DNA from: Simmondsia chinensis
Lineage: Eukaryota; Streptophyta; Magnoliopsida; Caryophyllales; Simmondsiaceae
Assembly (NCBI GenBank): GCA_018398585.1
Contig: JAGTTD010000015.1
Location: forward strand, 24,695,478 to 24,759,477
DNA length: 64,000 bases
Direction of reading: 5' to 3'
This document shows, one piece after another, positions 11,564 to 22,021 of the stretch. A model generated the notes under the pieces. It saw nothing but the letters and a program-made list of their open reading frames with translations. It had not been told where the DNA came from and did no database searches. The first letter of the stretch is position 1; every line of letters begins with the position of its first letter. Both the position numbers and the translations under genes were made by a program.

Positions 11564-12849
11564 AAGGGATTTTTCTCCATGATTGCTTCTTCCTCAAGGC
11601 AAAATTGGTTGTATCCCATCTTGGGGGTGGAGAAGTAGCTTTCTAGGGAGTGTTTTCCTCACTAAGGGGGTTGGATGGAATGTTCTTTGCGGTGTTGATT
11701 TCATGTTCCGGAATGTCAAATGTATCCCCTCCTTCCCCGACTTTAAGATTTTGACCGCTTGGCCAATGGGCCATCCTTTGGTGATCGTCATCCAAGCTTC
11801 CCTTGGACGTGCCATCAAGGATGTAGAGTCGTCTAGCTGGGAGTCCTATGCTTTGGTGGAAGACTCCATTTTCTTTGTTTTATCTTTATGTTGTTTTTCT
11901 TTTGTTTGGTTCTTTATGTTCTACTGTAGGGTTGCCCATTTTGTTTCTATGAGGCATAGCTCTTCTTTCTGCTCTCATGATTGGTGGGTTATTATTCCCC
12001 CAATCCTATCTCGGTTTGTAGCTGCTAATGCTTTTGTTTTGTAGTTGGGCCTTCGGGCTTTTTAAGGTTAAAAAAAAATTATTTTACTTTACCCTATTTA
12101 GGTTCCTAATTCTTGAGATAGATTCTTACCCTAAGTCGACTCTTTCCTCAGTTCTCATGACACCTTTTCTCTCAAACTGTACTTTCATTAGTTCAGACAA
12201 TGAGCAATTTCTATTACTTAATGTGTCAAGCCTAAACCAATTAAAAGACCTCGATAGGTAAGTCAGGATCATATCCTATTGAGATTGACTATCAACATTT
12301 GCATCAAGAATTCTAGTTCAATTAAATGAGCTATCATCATATGACTCGCTCATGAACTGAACTTTTCTAGTGCAATGTTGTGTCTATCATCTTTCTCATT
12401 AGCTAATCTCAAGCCACTAGTTCTCTAATCAAACACTTTTTTTAAATATCTGATCACATCTACTAAAGTTGACAAGTCAAGTATCTAATACTAGAATGTA
12501 TTCGACATCTAATATCCGAATGTTGCATCTGACTAACTCATGAGTTTAGTTTAACGTTCCTAACATTCTTTTCAACTTAATAGATATATTAGCAGTAAAC
12601 TAGAGAACTCTGAGCATCTACTAGTGCTCCACATATACTAAGACATATTAAATCATAGTGAACAAAACAGAATAGACAAGTAACATACATATTAATATTG
12701 ATCGCGGTGCATAATGTAACAGTCAGTCTGCAAAAAAAAAATATAAAATAAGTCATATAACATTCATGATTACTTTTCTTACTTTTAGTAAACAATCAAA
12801 ATTCGGAGTTCACAATCTGACACTTACATGTATGTCATGGCGACTCAAC

Positions 12850-13690
12850 TGAACTACCTAAAACTCCCTGTTGGCAAGGCTAAGTTGAGATATCAGAAGG
12901 GTAAGAATATTTCTCAATAAATATGTTTTCTTGTGAACTCTTTACTAAACATATTTAACACTCCACTTTTTCCTTAGCCTCTAAAGTCCTATAATAGAGC
13001 TTTTTGGGGAGGCTAATGTAGACCCTAATAACGTGTACACCGCCACTTCGACGTCAATACAAGTCCACGAAGTGCTCCACGTCAACATGGCCGCACCCGC
13101 TTTTCCTGGACTTCAGTCTATCGTAAGAGATCTAACCTTGTATTCTGCAAATGAACGCTTTTCTCGGGGAGTCGCGCCCACCTACTGTATAGCGCTAGAC
13201 CGAACGGAGGCCATAAGCATTCACTTAGAAGCTCGCTCCCACTTGATAGTTTGTGTCTTGTGAACTTCTATAATAACTTCAGCAAACAACCAAAGTATGA
13301 AACCCACCTAACCATCCTTTATATGTGTGCAACGAGAGCTAACCAATCTATCCGTTACTTTATAGGAGAGGGGTGTAACGAATTATTAGTCAAGTGAGAA
13401 CTATTCTCAATTGATATGTTTCCTAAATATATCTAATTTATATGTTTACTCTTTGGTCTCTAAGACAGTATCACAATGCTCCCTAAGAGACTAATATACT
13501 ATCCTATATTCCATTTCAGCGTGGCCACACTCATTTTCCCCATATCTCTACCTATTATTAAGAAGTCTAACCTTGTATTCAGTGAACAAACTCCTTCCTT
13601 GGGAGTAGCGCCTTTCCACTATACTATCATCAGACTGGCAATAGAGACCGTGAGGAATCAAATCTTGATCCTCGCTCCCACTTGAAATTT
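12850..13690. repeat. Two diverged copies of a roughly 0.5-kb leader repeat
   Basis: About 12890-13260 and about 13380-13690 share blocks in the same order. These are TCTCAAT(A/T)(A/G)ATATGTTT, the CTCTAA / CTAATA region, CTAACCTTGTATTC, GGGAGT.GCGCC and CTCGCTCCCACTTGA. The spacing is roughly 0.49 kb. They lie between the primer-binding site and gag in the Angela-like element, so they are untranslated leader sequence. No protein is supported. Confidence 0.6.
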
Positions 13691-13694
13691 ATAA

Positions 13695-13874
13695 TGGCAG
13701 ATCTTTCTTTTAAATTTGATTAACTCATAATCAATATTATAATCACATTCTAAATTTTTATTTAACCATTAAATATAAACCTAATCCAACTAGATTCTTT
13801 TAATCATCCAACCTGTGTAATCTAATCTCATTAGATACATTATGAGAATTTTTTCTTTTAAATAATTCAACTTT
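13695..13874. other. AT-rich leader of the Angela-like element
   Basis: No coding or structural signal beyond AT richness. It contains repeated ATCTAAT-type words, also seen at 14420-14700. Confidence 0.4.
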
Positions 13875-13894
13875 TGAATTATCTAATCATATTA

Positions 13895-14148
13895 TAACAA
13901 CAACAACAACAACAACAGAACCAGTGCCTCAAAGGCTCCTGCATAAGTGGGGTCTGGGAGGAGTGATGTATGCAGCCTTGCCCCTTCAGGTTGTAATCCT
14001 ACCGAGAGGCTATTTTCGAGGACCACCAACCTTATAGGGTTGGAAACACAAGGGCTTCCCAGGAGGTCACCCATCCTGGTACTACTCTCACCCAATAACT
14101 TCGAAGTTCTAATGAGATCCGGTGCCTTAGTGCCTGGTAAATGAACCA
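13895..14148 (-). mobile_element. 5S rRNA-headed SINE with RTE-type tail
   Basis: On the minus strand the first 105 or so bases are 5S rRNA: ACCAGGCACTAAGGCACCGG, GAACTTCGAAGTTA, then GAGAGTAGTACCAGGATGGG and TGACCTCCTGGGAAG. The internal intermediate element and C box are essentially intact; the A-box region lacks about 6-7 bases. The remaining 145 or so bases match the 3' end of the full-length RTE at 48443 onward, sharing GGTCCTCGAAAA, CAGGAGCC, GAGGCACTGG and the TTGTTG tail. A perfect 20-bp target duplication flanks it (13875-13894 and 14149-14168, starting TGAATTATC). The plus strand has no AAAA, so no Pol III terminator lies inside. I infer Pol III transcription from the 5S promoter and mobilisation by RTE. 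Confidence 0.88.
14044..14146 (-). pseudogene. 5S rRNA-derived region (head of the SINE)
   Basis: Nearly the whole 5S gene is recognisable, from the ACCAGCACTAA region to GGGAAGTCCTCGTGT (here GGGAAGCCCTTGTGT). It is not a functional rRNA gene. It lacks a few bases around the A box, carries several substitutions and is fused to the LINE tail. It is not part of a 5S tandem array. Confidence 0.85.
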
Positions 14149-14168
14149 TGAATTATCTAATCATATTA

Positions 14169-14895
14169 GATTTACTGGGGGGGGATCTCTCATTGGATGA
14201 AATTGAATATTCACCAAGTTGCATATTTACGTGGCCTTCTAACTTTATTCATATCATACATAATATTTAACTTATTTAAATAATATCAAACATATAAACA
14301 AAATTGAATAAGTACCATGTTATCAAACAATTTGAATAACATTACTTAAGGCCTAAAATTTGGAACAATTAATGATTTTTCGCATAATCTTATTTAGAAT
14401 TTGATTCTAATTAGTTAATTAATTATTTAAATAATAAAAAATTAAAATTTTTTAATTAAAAGGGTATGCGCTTAGAGCTAAATAAATAATAAAATCAGAT
14501 CAAAATCTCATTAGAACATAAACCCAATATCTAGTCCTATTAGATATTCTTTATTTTTGATTATCAAAAAATATTCAACAATTAAATATTTCATACCTTG
14601 GATAAAAATCTAATCAGCTTGGATTAATAATCTAAATCGTTCAACATTTTGAATATCTAATCTCATTAGGTCCAATTTAGAATTATACTCCCTGATTGAT
14701 CATGACTCTTCTAAAATTTTAAATAATTTAAAACTTTAATAAACCTCCAATCATGTTATTAAACTCTTTAACAACAATATTCAGGATTGTCTTTTTTTTA
14801 ACGAAATTCTCAATTTCATATTTTCATAATTTTACATTCCCCAATTTTATCAATCATGATATTTTTAATGTCGATCATGAACATATTCAGAGTTG
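14169..14895. other. AT-rich leader adjoining the primer-binding site
   Basis: About 730 bp of AT-rich sequence between the SINE and the PBS. It carries multiple ATCTAAT(C/A)-type words and no frame with recognisable content. Confidence 0.4.
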
Positions 14896-14907
14896 GCTCC
14901 GATACCA
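14896..14907 (-). other. tRNA-iMet primer-binding site, Angela-like copia
   Basis: The minus strand reads TGGTATCGGAGC, one mismatch from the initiator-Met site TGGTATCAGAGC. It sits two bases inside the right LTR, which fixes the element's orientation as minus. Confidence 0.85.
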
Positions 14908-14909
14908 AT

Positions 14910-17335
14910 TGTTGGGAACATATTTCACAAAATTCCCTAGAGCAACCGTAGTGTAAACCAATTTAAAATTCTTAATTTAAATCTAATGCCCTTACCTAAT
15001 TAAATCTACTGCCCTTACCCAATTAAACTATTTAATTAGATCTATATCTTGCTCTAAATGTTCATAATATGACATATAAAAATATCAAATAAAACAAGTA
15101 TAAACATAGTATGTAGAATAAATTAAATAAATGAAAAAAAATTATATCAAATATTTAATTTAAGCATACCTGAAGTGGAAATCCCAAATTCGACTTGAAG
15201 ATCTGAATTTAGAAGAAGAAGACCTGACATCTCAAGGTCTTTTTCGCAATGACTTCCTCTAGCACTCGGCGTGTGGGCTCCCAAAATATTATTCTAGGAA
15301 AAATTTTGGAACAAAAATTTTCCTTTAAATCTTTCCGAAAAATAATTTTTTAGAGCAATTATGCTAAATAATAATATAGAAAACCCTTAAAACAATTTTA
15401 GGGTTTATCATGGGAGAAAACCAGGTTCCAGAACATTAAAAACCCTACTTTAATTCACGTATTTATAGCAAAGAAACAGCTTATTTTTGCCTTTTAAACA
15501 CGCCATGTGGTGTAATAGGATTCTTTCGTGGTGAATGCCATGGATAGCTACCCTGCCTCTCACGAGGCGACATGTGTTGCACCATGATTGGCTTTGAGCA
15601 GATGGTACAAATCATGAGCCTGTTTAAATGTGGTTTTCCCCTTTTTAAACATTCATCTTATGCATATCTGTTTAGCATAAAAAATTATTTATCTGATAAA
15701 TAAATAATTTATCTCATGGATTTATTTTTTAAATATTTTCAGACAGTGCTTAAGCTGAGGCTTGTGAAGGAACATTTAGGGACAATCTAACTTTAGCTTC
15801 AAATGGGTCAAATTTGATTATTATCTCATCATAAGAATTGATTACGATTTAGTAAAACTTAATTCTACTAAATAAGTTTTACCATAATTTTAAATTAAAT
15901 ATATTAACTCAAAAATTTTTCAAATAGCTATTACTATGACGATTAACTAGGGATGGCAATGGGGCAGGTAAAACCCGCTACCGGCGGGTACCCGCCCCGT
16001 TTGGGGTGGGTGCAGGTATAAGTGGGGCGGGTAGTGGGTACGGGTTCGGTGTACCCGCCCCGTACCCGTCACGGATATGGGGCGGGTACGGGTATAGTTT
16101 TGTACCCGCCCCGCCCCGCTCCATACCCGCCCCGCTCCATCTGCCATACCCGCTTCATTTTGTACATAATTAACCTTTAAATTAAAAAAATACGTGTTTA
16201 AATTCAATAACCCAAATTGTTTATCAATGTTATAAAAAAATATAGTTGATTTTTTAAATATAGTATTAAATAACTAATATGACCCGGTATAGATAATCGT
16301 TTTTTACGCACATTAGAGTAAGTACGGGGCGGGTAATGGATACCCGTTAGATACCCGCGGGTAATGGGGCGGGTACGGGTATGAGTTTGTACCCACCGGG
16401 GCGGGTACAGGTATCCACTTCATACCCGTGGCGGGTAATGGGGCGGGTACAGGTATAGGATTTGGGTGGTGGGTACGGGTATGGAGGAGACACCCCCCAT
16501 ACCCGCCCCGCCCCATTGCCATCCCTACGATTAACCTCTCTATTAGAAACCTTTGAGCAAAAATAACTTTAGCTACTACCGTTACTTTTCTCGCCTCTCG
16601 CCGTAGTTCTCGACTCACCCTTCTTGAACAATTCAATGATACAGACACATCGTATTAATTCCAGATGCCAAACATACATAATACTTTGGCTAAAGATTCT
16701 ATAATTTATTCTTATGCTTGCGAATCAACTAAACGAACATCTGTATCTCGTTAGAGAAAATATATTCCACGTAAAATAACTGTTCCCGCTAAACTCTTTG
16801 CTATTACTCAACGCACGTAAGATTCAAGTCAAAGTACTTTGACTAATCCTTTTAGCACATCAAAACAGCAAATAATCCATGCAGAAGTTCATATTGTTTC
16901 CTAGATTTAGAGTTATCATCTTACAAATTAATTATTTCTGATAGCGATTAAAAAACAAATAATTCTGGTGGTTCTGCTTAGTATTGCAATCTTATTGACA
17001 ACACCAACGTAATCCACATGATCAAGACAAGTCATCAAAGTTTCAGATTATAGTTTTATCAAACAAGTTGTCCAAACATGTCATCAACTATGAATATATT
17101 TTGACTACATATCACTAGTTTGATCTATGTCTATCTGTGGTTTAATCTCATTAACCACTTAAACCAAACCTAATATGTCATCTTGGACTACATTCATTTC
17201 ATGGAATATTTTAGAAAACAATTATACAAATATTTGACTCGTAAAATATAATATGATAATAAATAAATAAAATAGTTTTATTTATTTAATATTTAAAACT
17301 AACTAATTGAATTTTTTAGGTCACCAATTCTAGCA
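14910..17335 (-). repeat. 5' LTR of Angela-like copia
   Basis: Direct copy of 5807-8297 without the Mutator MITE but with the hAT MITE (15948-16527). The minus-strand start is TGCTAGAATTGG, a mutated form of TGTTGGAATTGG. It ends at TGTTCCCAACA. Confidence 0.88.
15948..16527. mobile_element. hAT-type MITE, GC-rich, with (GGGGCGGGTA)n-like subterminal repeats
   Basis: The ends are TAGGGATGGCAATGGGGC and GCCCCATTGCCATCCCTA, perfect inverted repeats. CGATTAAC occurs on both sides (15940-15947 and 16528-16535), an 8-bp target duplication as expected for hAT elements. The other LTR of the host element has the empty site. GGGGCGGGTA and TACCCGCCCC words recur many times in both orientations near both ends, around an AT-rich centre. 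Subterminal repeats in hAT elements usually bind transposase. There is no ORF of note. Confidence 0.9.
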
Positions 17336-17340
17336 GCACT

Positions 17341-18650
17341 ATGGTGGTGCGATGGAGGGCCAAAATCTCAGCATCCATTGTTTATCGCCAAGAGGGATCT
17401 AGAGGCTATAGTAAAGGACATAAGCTCGATTTCTGTGATGTTAGCACAAACTGGGTGATGCTTAGCTGTTAAGGCCTTGGATTTGAGGATGTTAGTATGG
17501 GATCATGTTACCATGGGATGAGAAGATGGAAAGGGTGGCAGATAGTATGAAAGCGTGGATGTAGATGCAGGGTCAAAGTCTTTGGAGCTCACTGAATTCT
17601 GGACAAACGTACCAAGTTCCAAGCACGCATTGGTATCAGAGGTTTCTAAACATAACGATGTAGACATAGGAGAGGATCGATCATAGGAAGCAATAGGGGT
17701 AGGGAGCAGCGAGGACGGAGAGAGTGACAGAGAGGCCAAGGAGACGGTGAATTGAAGGACATAGTAACAGTTTGAAGGAGAGATAGAGATGAAGGTAGTG
17801 AATTAATGAAAGAAGAATGGTGAGAAGAAGACGATGTAACCATAGATGGGAATGAGAACTGAGATTCATCAAACATAATATGTAAGACAATGTATATGTG
17901 AGTGTTAGGGATTTGAAGGCATAAATACCCTATATGCTTGGTATTGCAGCCAGCAAAGATACACGGTTGGGAGTGAAGGACCCAGTTCATTGTATGGATG
18001 AAGACACGAAAAGCACAAGCAACCAACGGTCTTCTTTCGATGATTTTGCAATGTTCTCTTTGAATAAAGGATACCGGTCATGGAGACACTCTAGTTGATG
18101 GGTAAATTATTTTTAACCTTATCTTAAAAATTGAGAAAAATCTCAAAAACATCAAATACAAAACAAGTGTAATCACATAGCACTTCATGTGTTGAGAGGA
18201 AAGAACATGGGCCAATTCCTAAAGAAAGCAACGAATCCTTTGCAAAGTCTCATTTGAAATATGATTAGTGATTCCAAAAGGACTCTTTCATTTGACAGCT
18301 AGCACATACTTGGGCAGTTCTTTTCCAACTTCAAATATCAATAAGATAATTGGTATAAAAAGTTTTAAGAGTATAAAATTTGGGTGGCCTAAGAGTTGAT
18401 GCCACAAGCCTATGGAAGACAAATTGCCATAAAAGGTTTGATGGAGTGCACCTTTGTCAAAAGTATATAGCCCAGCGTGTCTATTGCCTCTTGCAAGAGT
18501 TTTCTGGGTGTGCTTATTCCTAACAATTAAACCACCATGAGAAAACTCAATAGAACCAATATTGTTTTTTAATAATTGACTCACTGATATTAGGTTACTT
18601 TTCAAACTTGGCACAAAGACAAACACTTATAAGTTGAAGATTGCTCTCAT
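17341..18650 (-). pseudogene. Copia-A GAG-pre-integrase / integrase remnant
   Basis: SNLISVSQLLKNN and GLWHQLLGHPNFILL (18600-18340) are the GAG-pre-integrase block, whose H...H pair lies upstream of integrase. LHSQPCIFAGCNTKHIGYLC then FDESQFSF (about 17985-17870) is the C-terminal copia integrase block (CIFLGYS..HKGYRC...VVFDE). SSHPMVT at 17522-17503 marks the usual end of the linker before RT. The integrase catalytic core between about 18250 and 18010 is missing, so integrase was deleted as well as frameshifted. Confidence 0.7.
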
Positions 18651-19404
18651 TGCTCTTCAAGGCCCTATTCCTAGCACAAGTAATACTAAGAGATTATCCA
18701 TTTCTTGCAATAATTTTGTCTGATCCAAAATCAGGAAGATTAAACCTAGATTTCAAACCATGTGTGATGAGGCTTTGGTGTCCACATACAAATTTTGGTC
18801 CTTGTCATCATCAATCTTCGTTGCTACCATAGCCAAAGGAAGATGTTATGGGGACTAATAACTAAAATCCCACCGTTAAAAGTAGCTCAATGCAATGTGG
18901 CTGTTTCTTTCACAAACTTGGCATGTTTTTGGTCTTGGGTTATGCTTCTAATATTTTCCTTGATTTTTCTTGGGAGGTTGCTATTGATATTGCTGGATTT
19001 GTTGATGTTGGAGTGGCTGGAAAGGCTTTGCTCTATTGCTACTTGTGGTGCTGAAAATTGGGATCGTGACGGCGTTTTCCTTGTCTAGATCCATTGTGAC
19101 CTTATAATCTGCTTGTAGCAAATGCAAAGTTGATGTTACGGGCACTTGATTGCTTGTCTTCATTATCCACTTCCCTCAAGTCAAATGCTTGTCCATCTTA
19201 ATTGAGCGGCCTTTTGATTGTAACCAAGCTATCGTATGGGCTACGATTCTTCAAAGTAGTCCTATAAGGGCGGATTTATGACATATTTTGGAGATTATCC
19301 TTCCTTTGGAATTCTTGTTCTTTGGTTGCTTAAAAGAAAATTACCTTCAATTCCCATATTTCTTCGGTCAGATTGTATCTTGTTATTAAAAAAGCACGTT
19401 CCTA

Positions 19405-20057
19405 TGTAATCAGAGGTAAATTAGGCGTAGCCTCGATCAAGGATAAATTGAGAGAGCACCGCTTGAGATGGTTTGGACATGTTAACAGGAGACCGACCAC
19501 AGCTCCAGTCAGGAGGTGTGAACAGCTACATACTATGCTAGGCAGAAAAGGGAGGGGCAAGCCAAAGAGGAGTTGGCTGGAGACGATCCGACACGACCTA
19601 ATTCACCTAAACCTAAGGGAGGAGATGGCCTCAGATAGAGCACGATGTAGGGCTAGCATAGGGGTAGCGGATGTGGTAGCGTAGAGTAGTGCGGCGAGTG
19701 ACAGGTAGTTTAAGATTTCTAGGCAGTCATAACCCTAGGTAGTGCACTTATCTGTTGTTTAGTTGCTTCCCGATTATTCATTTATTATTGGCCATGTACT
19801 ATTTGCTTTACTATGTGCCTTGTAATTGTCTTCTGTGGGGTATATTTTATATTGCTAGTTTAACGCGGTGTCTTAAACTGATGCTTTGTGGCTTCCATAG
19901 TTTCCAGGATACCATGTTCTCATGACGACTCAATCTTCAGGATGGGGGTCATCGGAAACAACCTTTCTTCCACCCAGAAGGGGGAAGGCTACGTATATCC
20001 ACCCCCCAGACCGTGCTTAGTGCGGGAGCCGCTGTGGCACTAGGACTGCTGTTGTTG
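19405..20057 (+). mobile_element. 5'-truncated RTE LINE (RTE-2)
   Basis: Carries the RTE C-terminus and 3' UTR and ends GCTGTTGTTG. A 17-bp target duplication with one mismatch, AAAAAAGCAC(G/A)TTCCTA, lies at 19388-19404 and 20058-20074. Its 3' UTR resembles that of RTE-1 (AAGGC.ACGTA.ATC.ACC, GCGGGAGCC) more than that of the full-length RTE, so it represents a second tail subtype. Confidence 0.88.
19415..19684 (+). pseudogene. RTE LINE ORF, C-terminal remnant
   Basis: The frame reads KLGVASIKDKLREHRLRWFG then HVNRRPT, and later GKPKRSWLETIRHDLIHLNL, ending at a stop at 19682-19684. It is the C-terminal tail of the RTE polyprotein. It has no EN or RT and is a dead-on-arrival copy. Confidence 0.85.
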
Positions 20058-20351
20058 AAAAAAGCACATTCCTAGTCAAGGATGGCCATGAACTACCTTC
20101 TTAATAACACATCTTTTTTGTCCAATTTTCATAGTCAAGATTTTTAATCTTCTTCCCTTTATCATCAACTATTTCTTCAGGTGGCTCATCCTAGATCTGG
20201 TTATTGGCCTTGATTGCCTTGATTAGCTATAGCATTTGTTTACCCCAAAGAATATAATTTTTATTGTACTGAGATGATAAGTAGCAATACAATATATATG
20301 AAAAAGTAACAAAACAATTAAATAAATTAATTATCAAAGCTCTATAAATTA

Positions 20352-20805
20352 GGAAAGTTATCTCTTAGGTATCCTAAAATTTGAACATTTATCACCTAAG
20401 TACCCTTTGATTTTAATATATACAATGAGGTATACACTGTATTAAAATCTAGTAACTTTTCATTAAAATTTGGCTAATTTTTGCCAAAGAATTGATGTCA
20501 TATAAACTACGAGTCTACGACCACATTACCAAAAGGTTGTCCGCGTTATGACAAAAATTACCTATAAATTAACGAAAAATGTGTCATGTTAACATTTTTG
20601 GACAAAAGAAATTATCGTATTATAATAGAGGACACATAGAAATTGTTGAACTTATGTTCCATGTCAACAATCTACTAAATTTTGGCAAAAGATACTTGAT
20701 TTATGGCAAAACTTTTTAACTCCATAGTACATTATTATATATTATTGAAATTTCATGGTATCATGTAATAAATGCTAAAATATTAGGGCACTTTGATAAT
20801 TTTTC
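20352..20805. mobile_element. MITE with diverged terminal inverted repeats
   Basis: The left end, AGTTATCTCTTAGGTATCC then TAAAATTTGAACATTTATC, pairs with the complement of the right end, TAATAAATGCTAAAATATTA then GGGCACTTTGATAATTT. The inner part is AT-rich and non-coding, with weak symmetry. No target duplication is convincing, so the superfamily is unassigned. Confidence 0.5.
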
Positions 20806-21587
20806 TATATAATATTATATAGCAATTCAAGTTGACTAAAATTGCTCTATTGCAACAATAACAAAGTAACATGTAAGCTTCATTTAATTATTCGGACCAA
20901 TTATTGTTCGATGTTGTGGCGCTAAATGTCTACGGTCCAGTCTGGTTTATTTTGATTCGATCTAGATTCGCATGATAATTGTCGTGAGAGTCTTTGTGCC
21001 ACTTAGAATCATGACTCCCCTCATTTTAAAAGGGAAGTCATTTTCCCCCCAATGGCGGAAAACCCTTTTCTTCGGAAAATCTTTCCCGTTATTAAATGCT
21101 CGACAAATAATGAAAAATGGGAAAACCACTTCCTAGAATCTATTTTTCTGTCAAAAAAACGGAGCCTTAGTGTATACTATAAGGAAAATAACATTTATCA
21201 TTACGCCTTTAAGAGTAACATTTGTTTTAAATTTTGAGAATGGGAATATAATATTACTTTGATAGTAACTAATAAGTACGGTTAGTCAAATGTTTGCGAA
21301 CAATCCTCGTGCAATATTTGACAGTATATCCAAAATATTCAATTAAAAATTCGAGAAATTAAATATTTATACATAGTTGTATTCATATTTATAATAATTT
21401 GTTCTAAAATACTGACAAAGTGGAAAGAAATATAATCATTTTAATTTATCTTTTATTTGATAATATTGTTTGTCAGAGTTGAACCATAACACAACAAAAA
21501 AATAACATCTAAATCAACAATATAGGAGTTAAGTGATAAATTTAATAAAATATAGAGAAATTTCTGATTATAAATATGCTACTGCCT
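20806..21587. other. Unassigned sequence between MITE and chromovirus
   Basis: No repeat pair or protein match is visible. A 61-codon frame at 21052-21237 has no recognisable motif and I do not call it. Confidence 0.4.
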
Positions 21588-21592
21588 TTTTG

Positions 21593-21991
21593 TGATACAG
21601 AAGCTCAAACACCCCAAATTATGATCAAGAACTAGAAATTGAGTACGAGGGAGAATATAAATAGAAGGAAGTTTAGGGAGAAGATAGATGATAATTGCAT
21701 TGATAAACCCTAAATTAGCACATCATTTACTATACATACCAAGTAATTTACCTAATTAATTAAAGGAAAAGATAATTGAAAGTTAGTTACAACCCTAAAT
21801 AACTATCGGAAACCTAAATTAACTACCGGGAGCAAATCACGTGCTCTGCACGTGATTACTTATACTAATTCCCTTCTTCTCACATGCCGCTCACGTGCAA
21901 ACTTCTCGCCACAACTAGCCGTTGGAGAATTATGAATCTTCCATTGCAGAAGTCATCACCAAATCGTGAATTAGCTAATTATCCTGCATCA
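21593..21991 (-). repeat. 3' LTR of chromovirus-1
   Basis: Begins TGATACAG and ends CTGCATCA on the plus strand, near-perfect inverted termini. Pairs with 26553-26951. Confidence 0.92.
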
Positions 21992-22008
21992 GCTACTCCC
22001 CTTCCAAA
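21992..22008 (-). other. Polypurine tract, chromovirus-1
   Basis: The minus strand reads TTTGGAAGGGGAGTAGC immediately before the 3' LTR. This is the plus-strand primer site. Confidence 0.75.
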
Positions 22009-22021
22009 ATTACCCTTGTCC

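Larger units (their letters stand above)
10488..12079 (+). mobile_element. Internally deleted L1-type retroposon
   Basis: TATTTTACTTTACCC plus (A)TATTT occurs at 10467-10487 and again at 12080-12099, an approximately 20-bp target duplication with one indel. The unit ends in GGTTAAAAAAAAA, a short poly(A). It starts with a C-rich leader, carries the start of an L1 ORF1, and then passes into a 3' region ending GTTGGGCCTTCGGGCTTTTTA. The endonuclease and RT genes are absent, so about 1.6 kb remains of an L1 that would be several kb long. It was probably moved by the enzymes of an autonomous L1. Confidence 0.7.
5807..17335 (-). mobile_element. Angela-like Ty1/copia element, full length with nested insertions
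   Basis: Two direct LTR copies (5807-8297 and 14910-17335) begin TGTTGG and end CCAACA or a mutated form. GCACT flanks the element perfectly at 5802-5806 and 17336-17340. Orientation is minus: a TGGTATCGGAGC primer-binding site lies just inside the right LTR and a purine-rich ACAAATGAGAGAT just inside the left one. Integrase and RT remnants lie in that order on the minus strand. The LTRs differ in length because each took a different MITE; without these each would be about 1.83 kb. The body also holds an L1 derivative and a 5S-headed SINE. The Angela assignment rests on long LTRs and RT/INT motifs. Confidence 0.88.
17341..20260 (-). mobile_element. Copia-A, 5' half (gag to start of RT)
   Basis: On the minus strand, in order: the gag start (about 20260-20090), more gag and a zinc-knuckle region (about 19370-18860), the GAG-pre-integrase domain (18650-18290), the integrase C-terminal part (about 18010-17870), the Ser/Pro-rich linker and the first RT residues (17740-17341). 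It then continues at 5806. No 5' LTR or primer-binding site is found above 20260, so the element is truncated there. RTE-2 lies inside gag. Confidence 0.75.
18860..20260 (-). pseudogene. Copia-A gag remnant (interrupted by RTE-2)
   Basis: Near 20250-20230 the minus strand encodes YILWGKQML, the usual copia gag start motif (NYxxWxxQ). KNLDYENWTKK follows near 20145-20110. After the RTE-2 insertion the frame includes LHLLQADYKVTMD and then CQVCERNSHIAL near 18930-18900, a degenerate zinc knuckle (CxxC....H, last Cys lost). Several stops and frameshifts are present. Gag would form the virus-like particle. Confidence 0.6.

Noticed and set aside
13895..14148. Cassandra-type TRIM (5S rRNA inside an LTR)
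   Set aside because: No LTR pair or primer-binding site, the target duplication is 20 bp rather than 5, and the tail is that of an RTE LINE.
13892..14149. Protein-coding frames on both strands across 13892-14149
   Set aside because: They are translations of 5S rRNA and the RTE 3' tail. The 20-bp duplications and RNA identity explain the segment fully.
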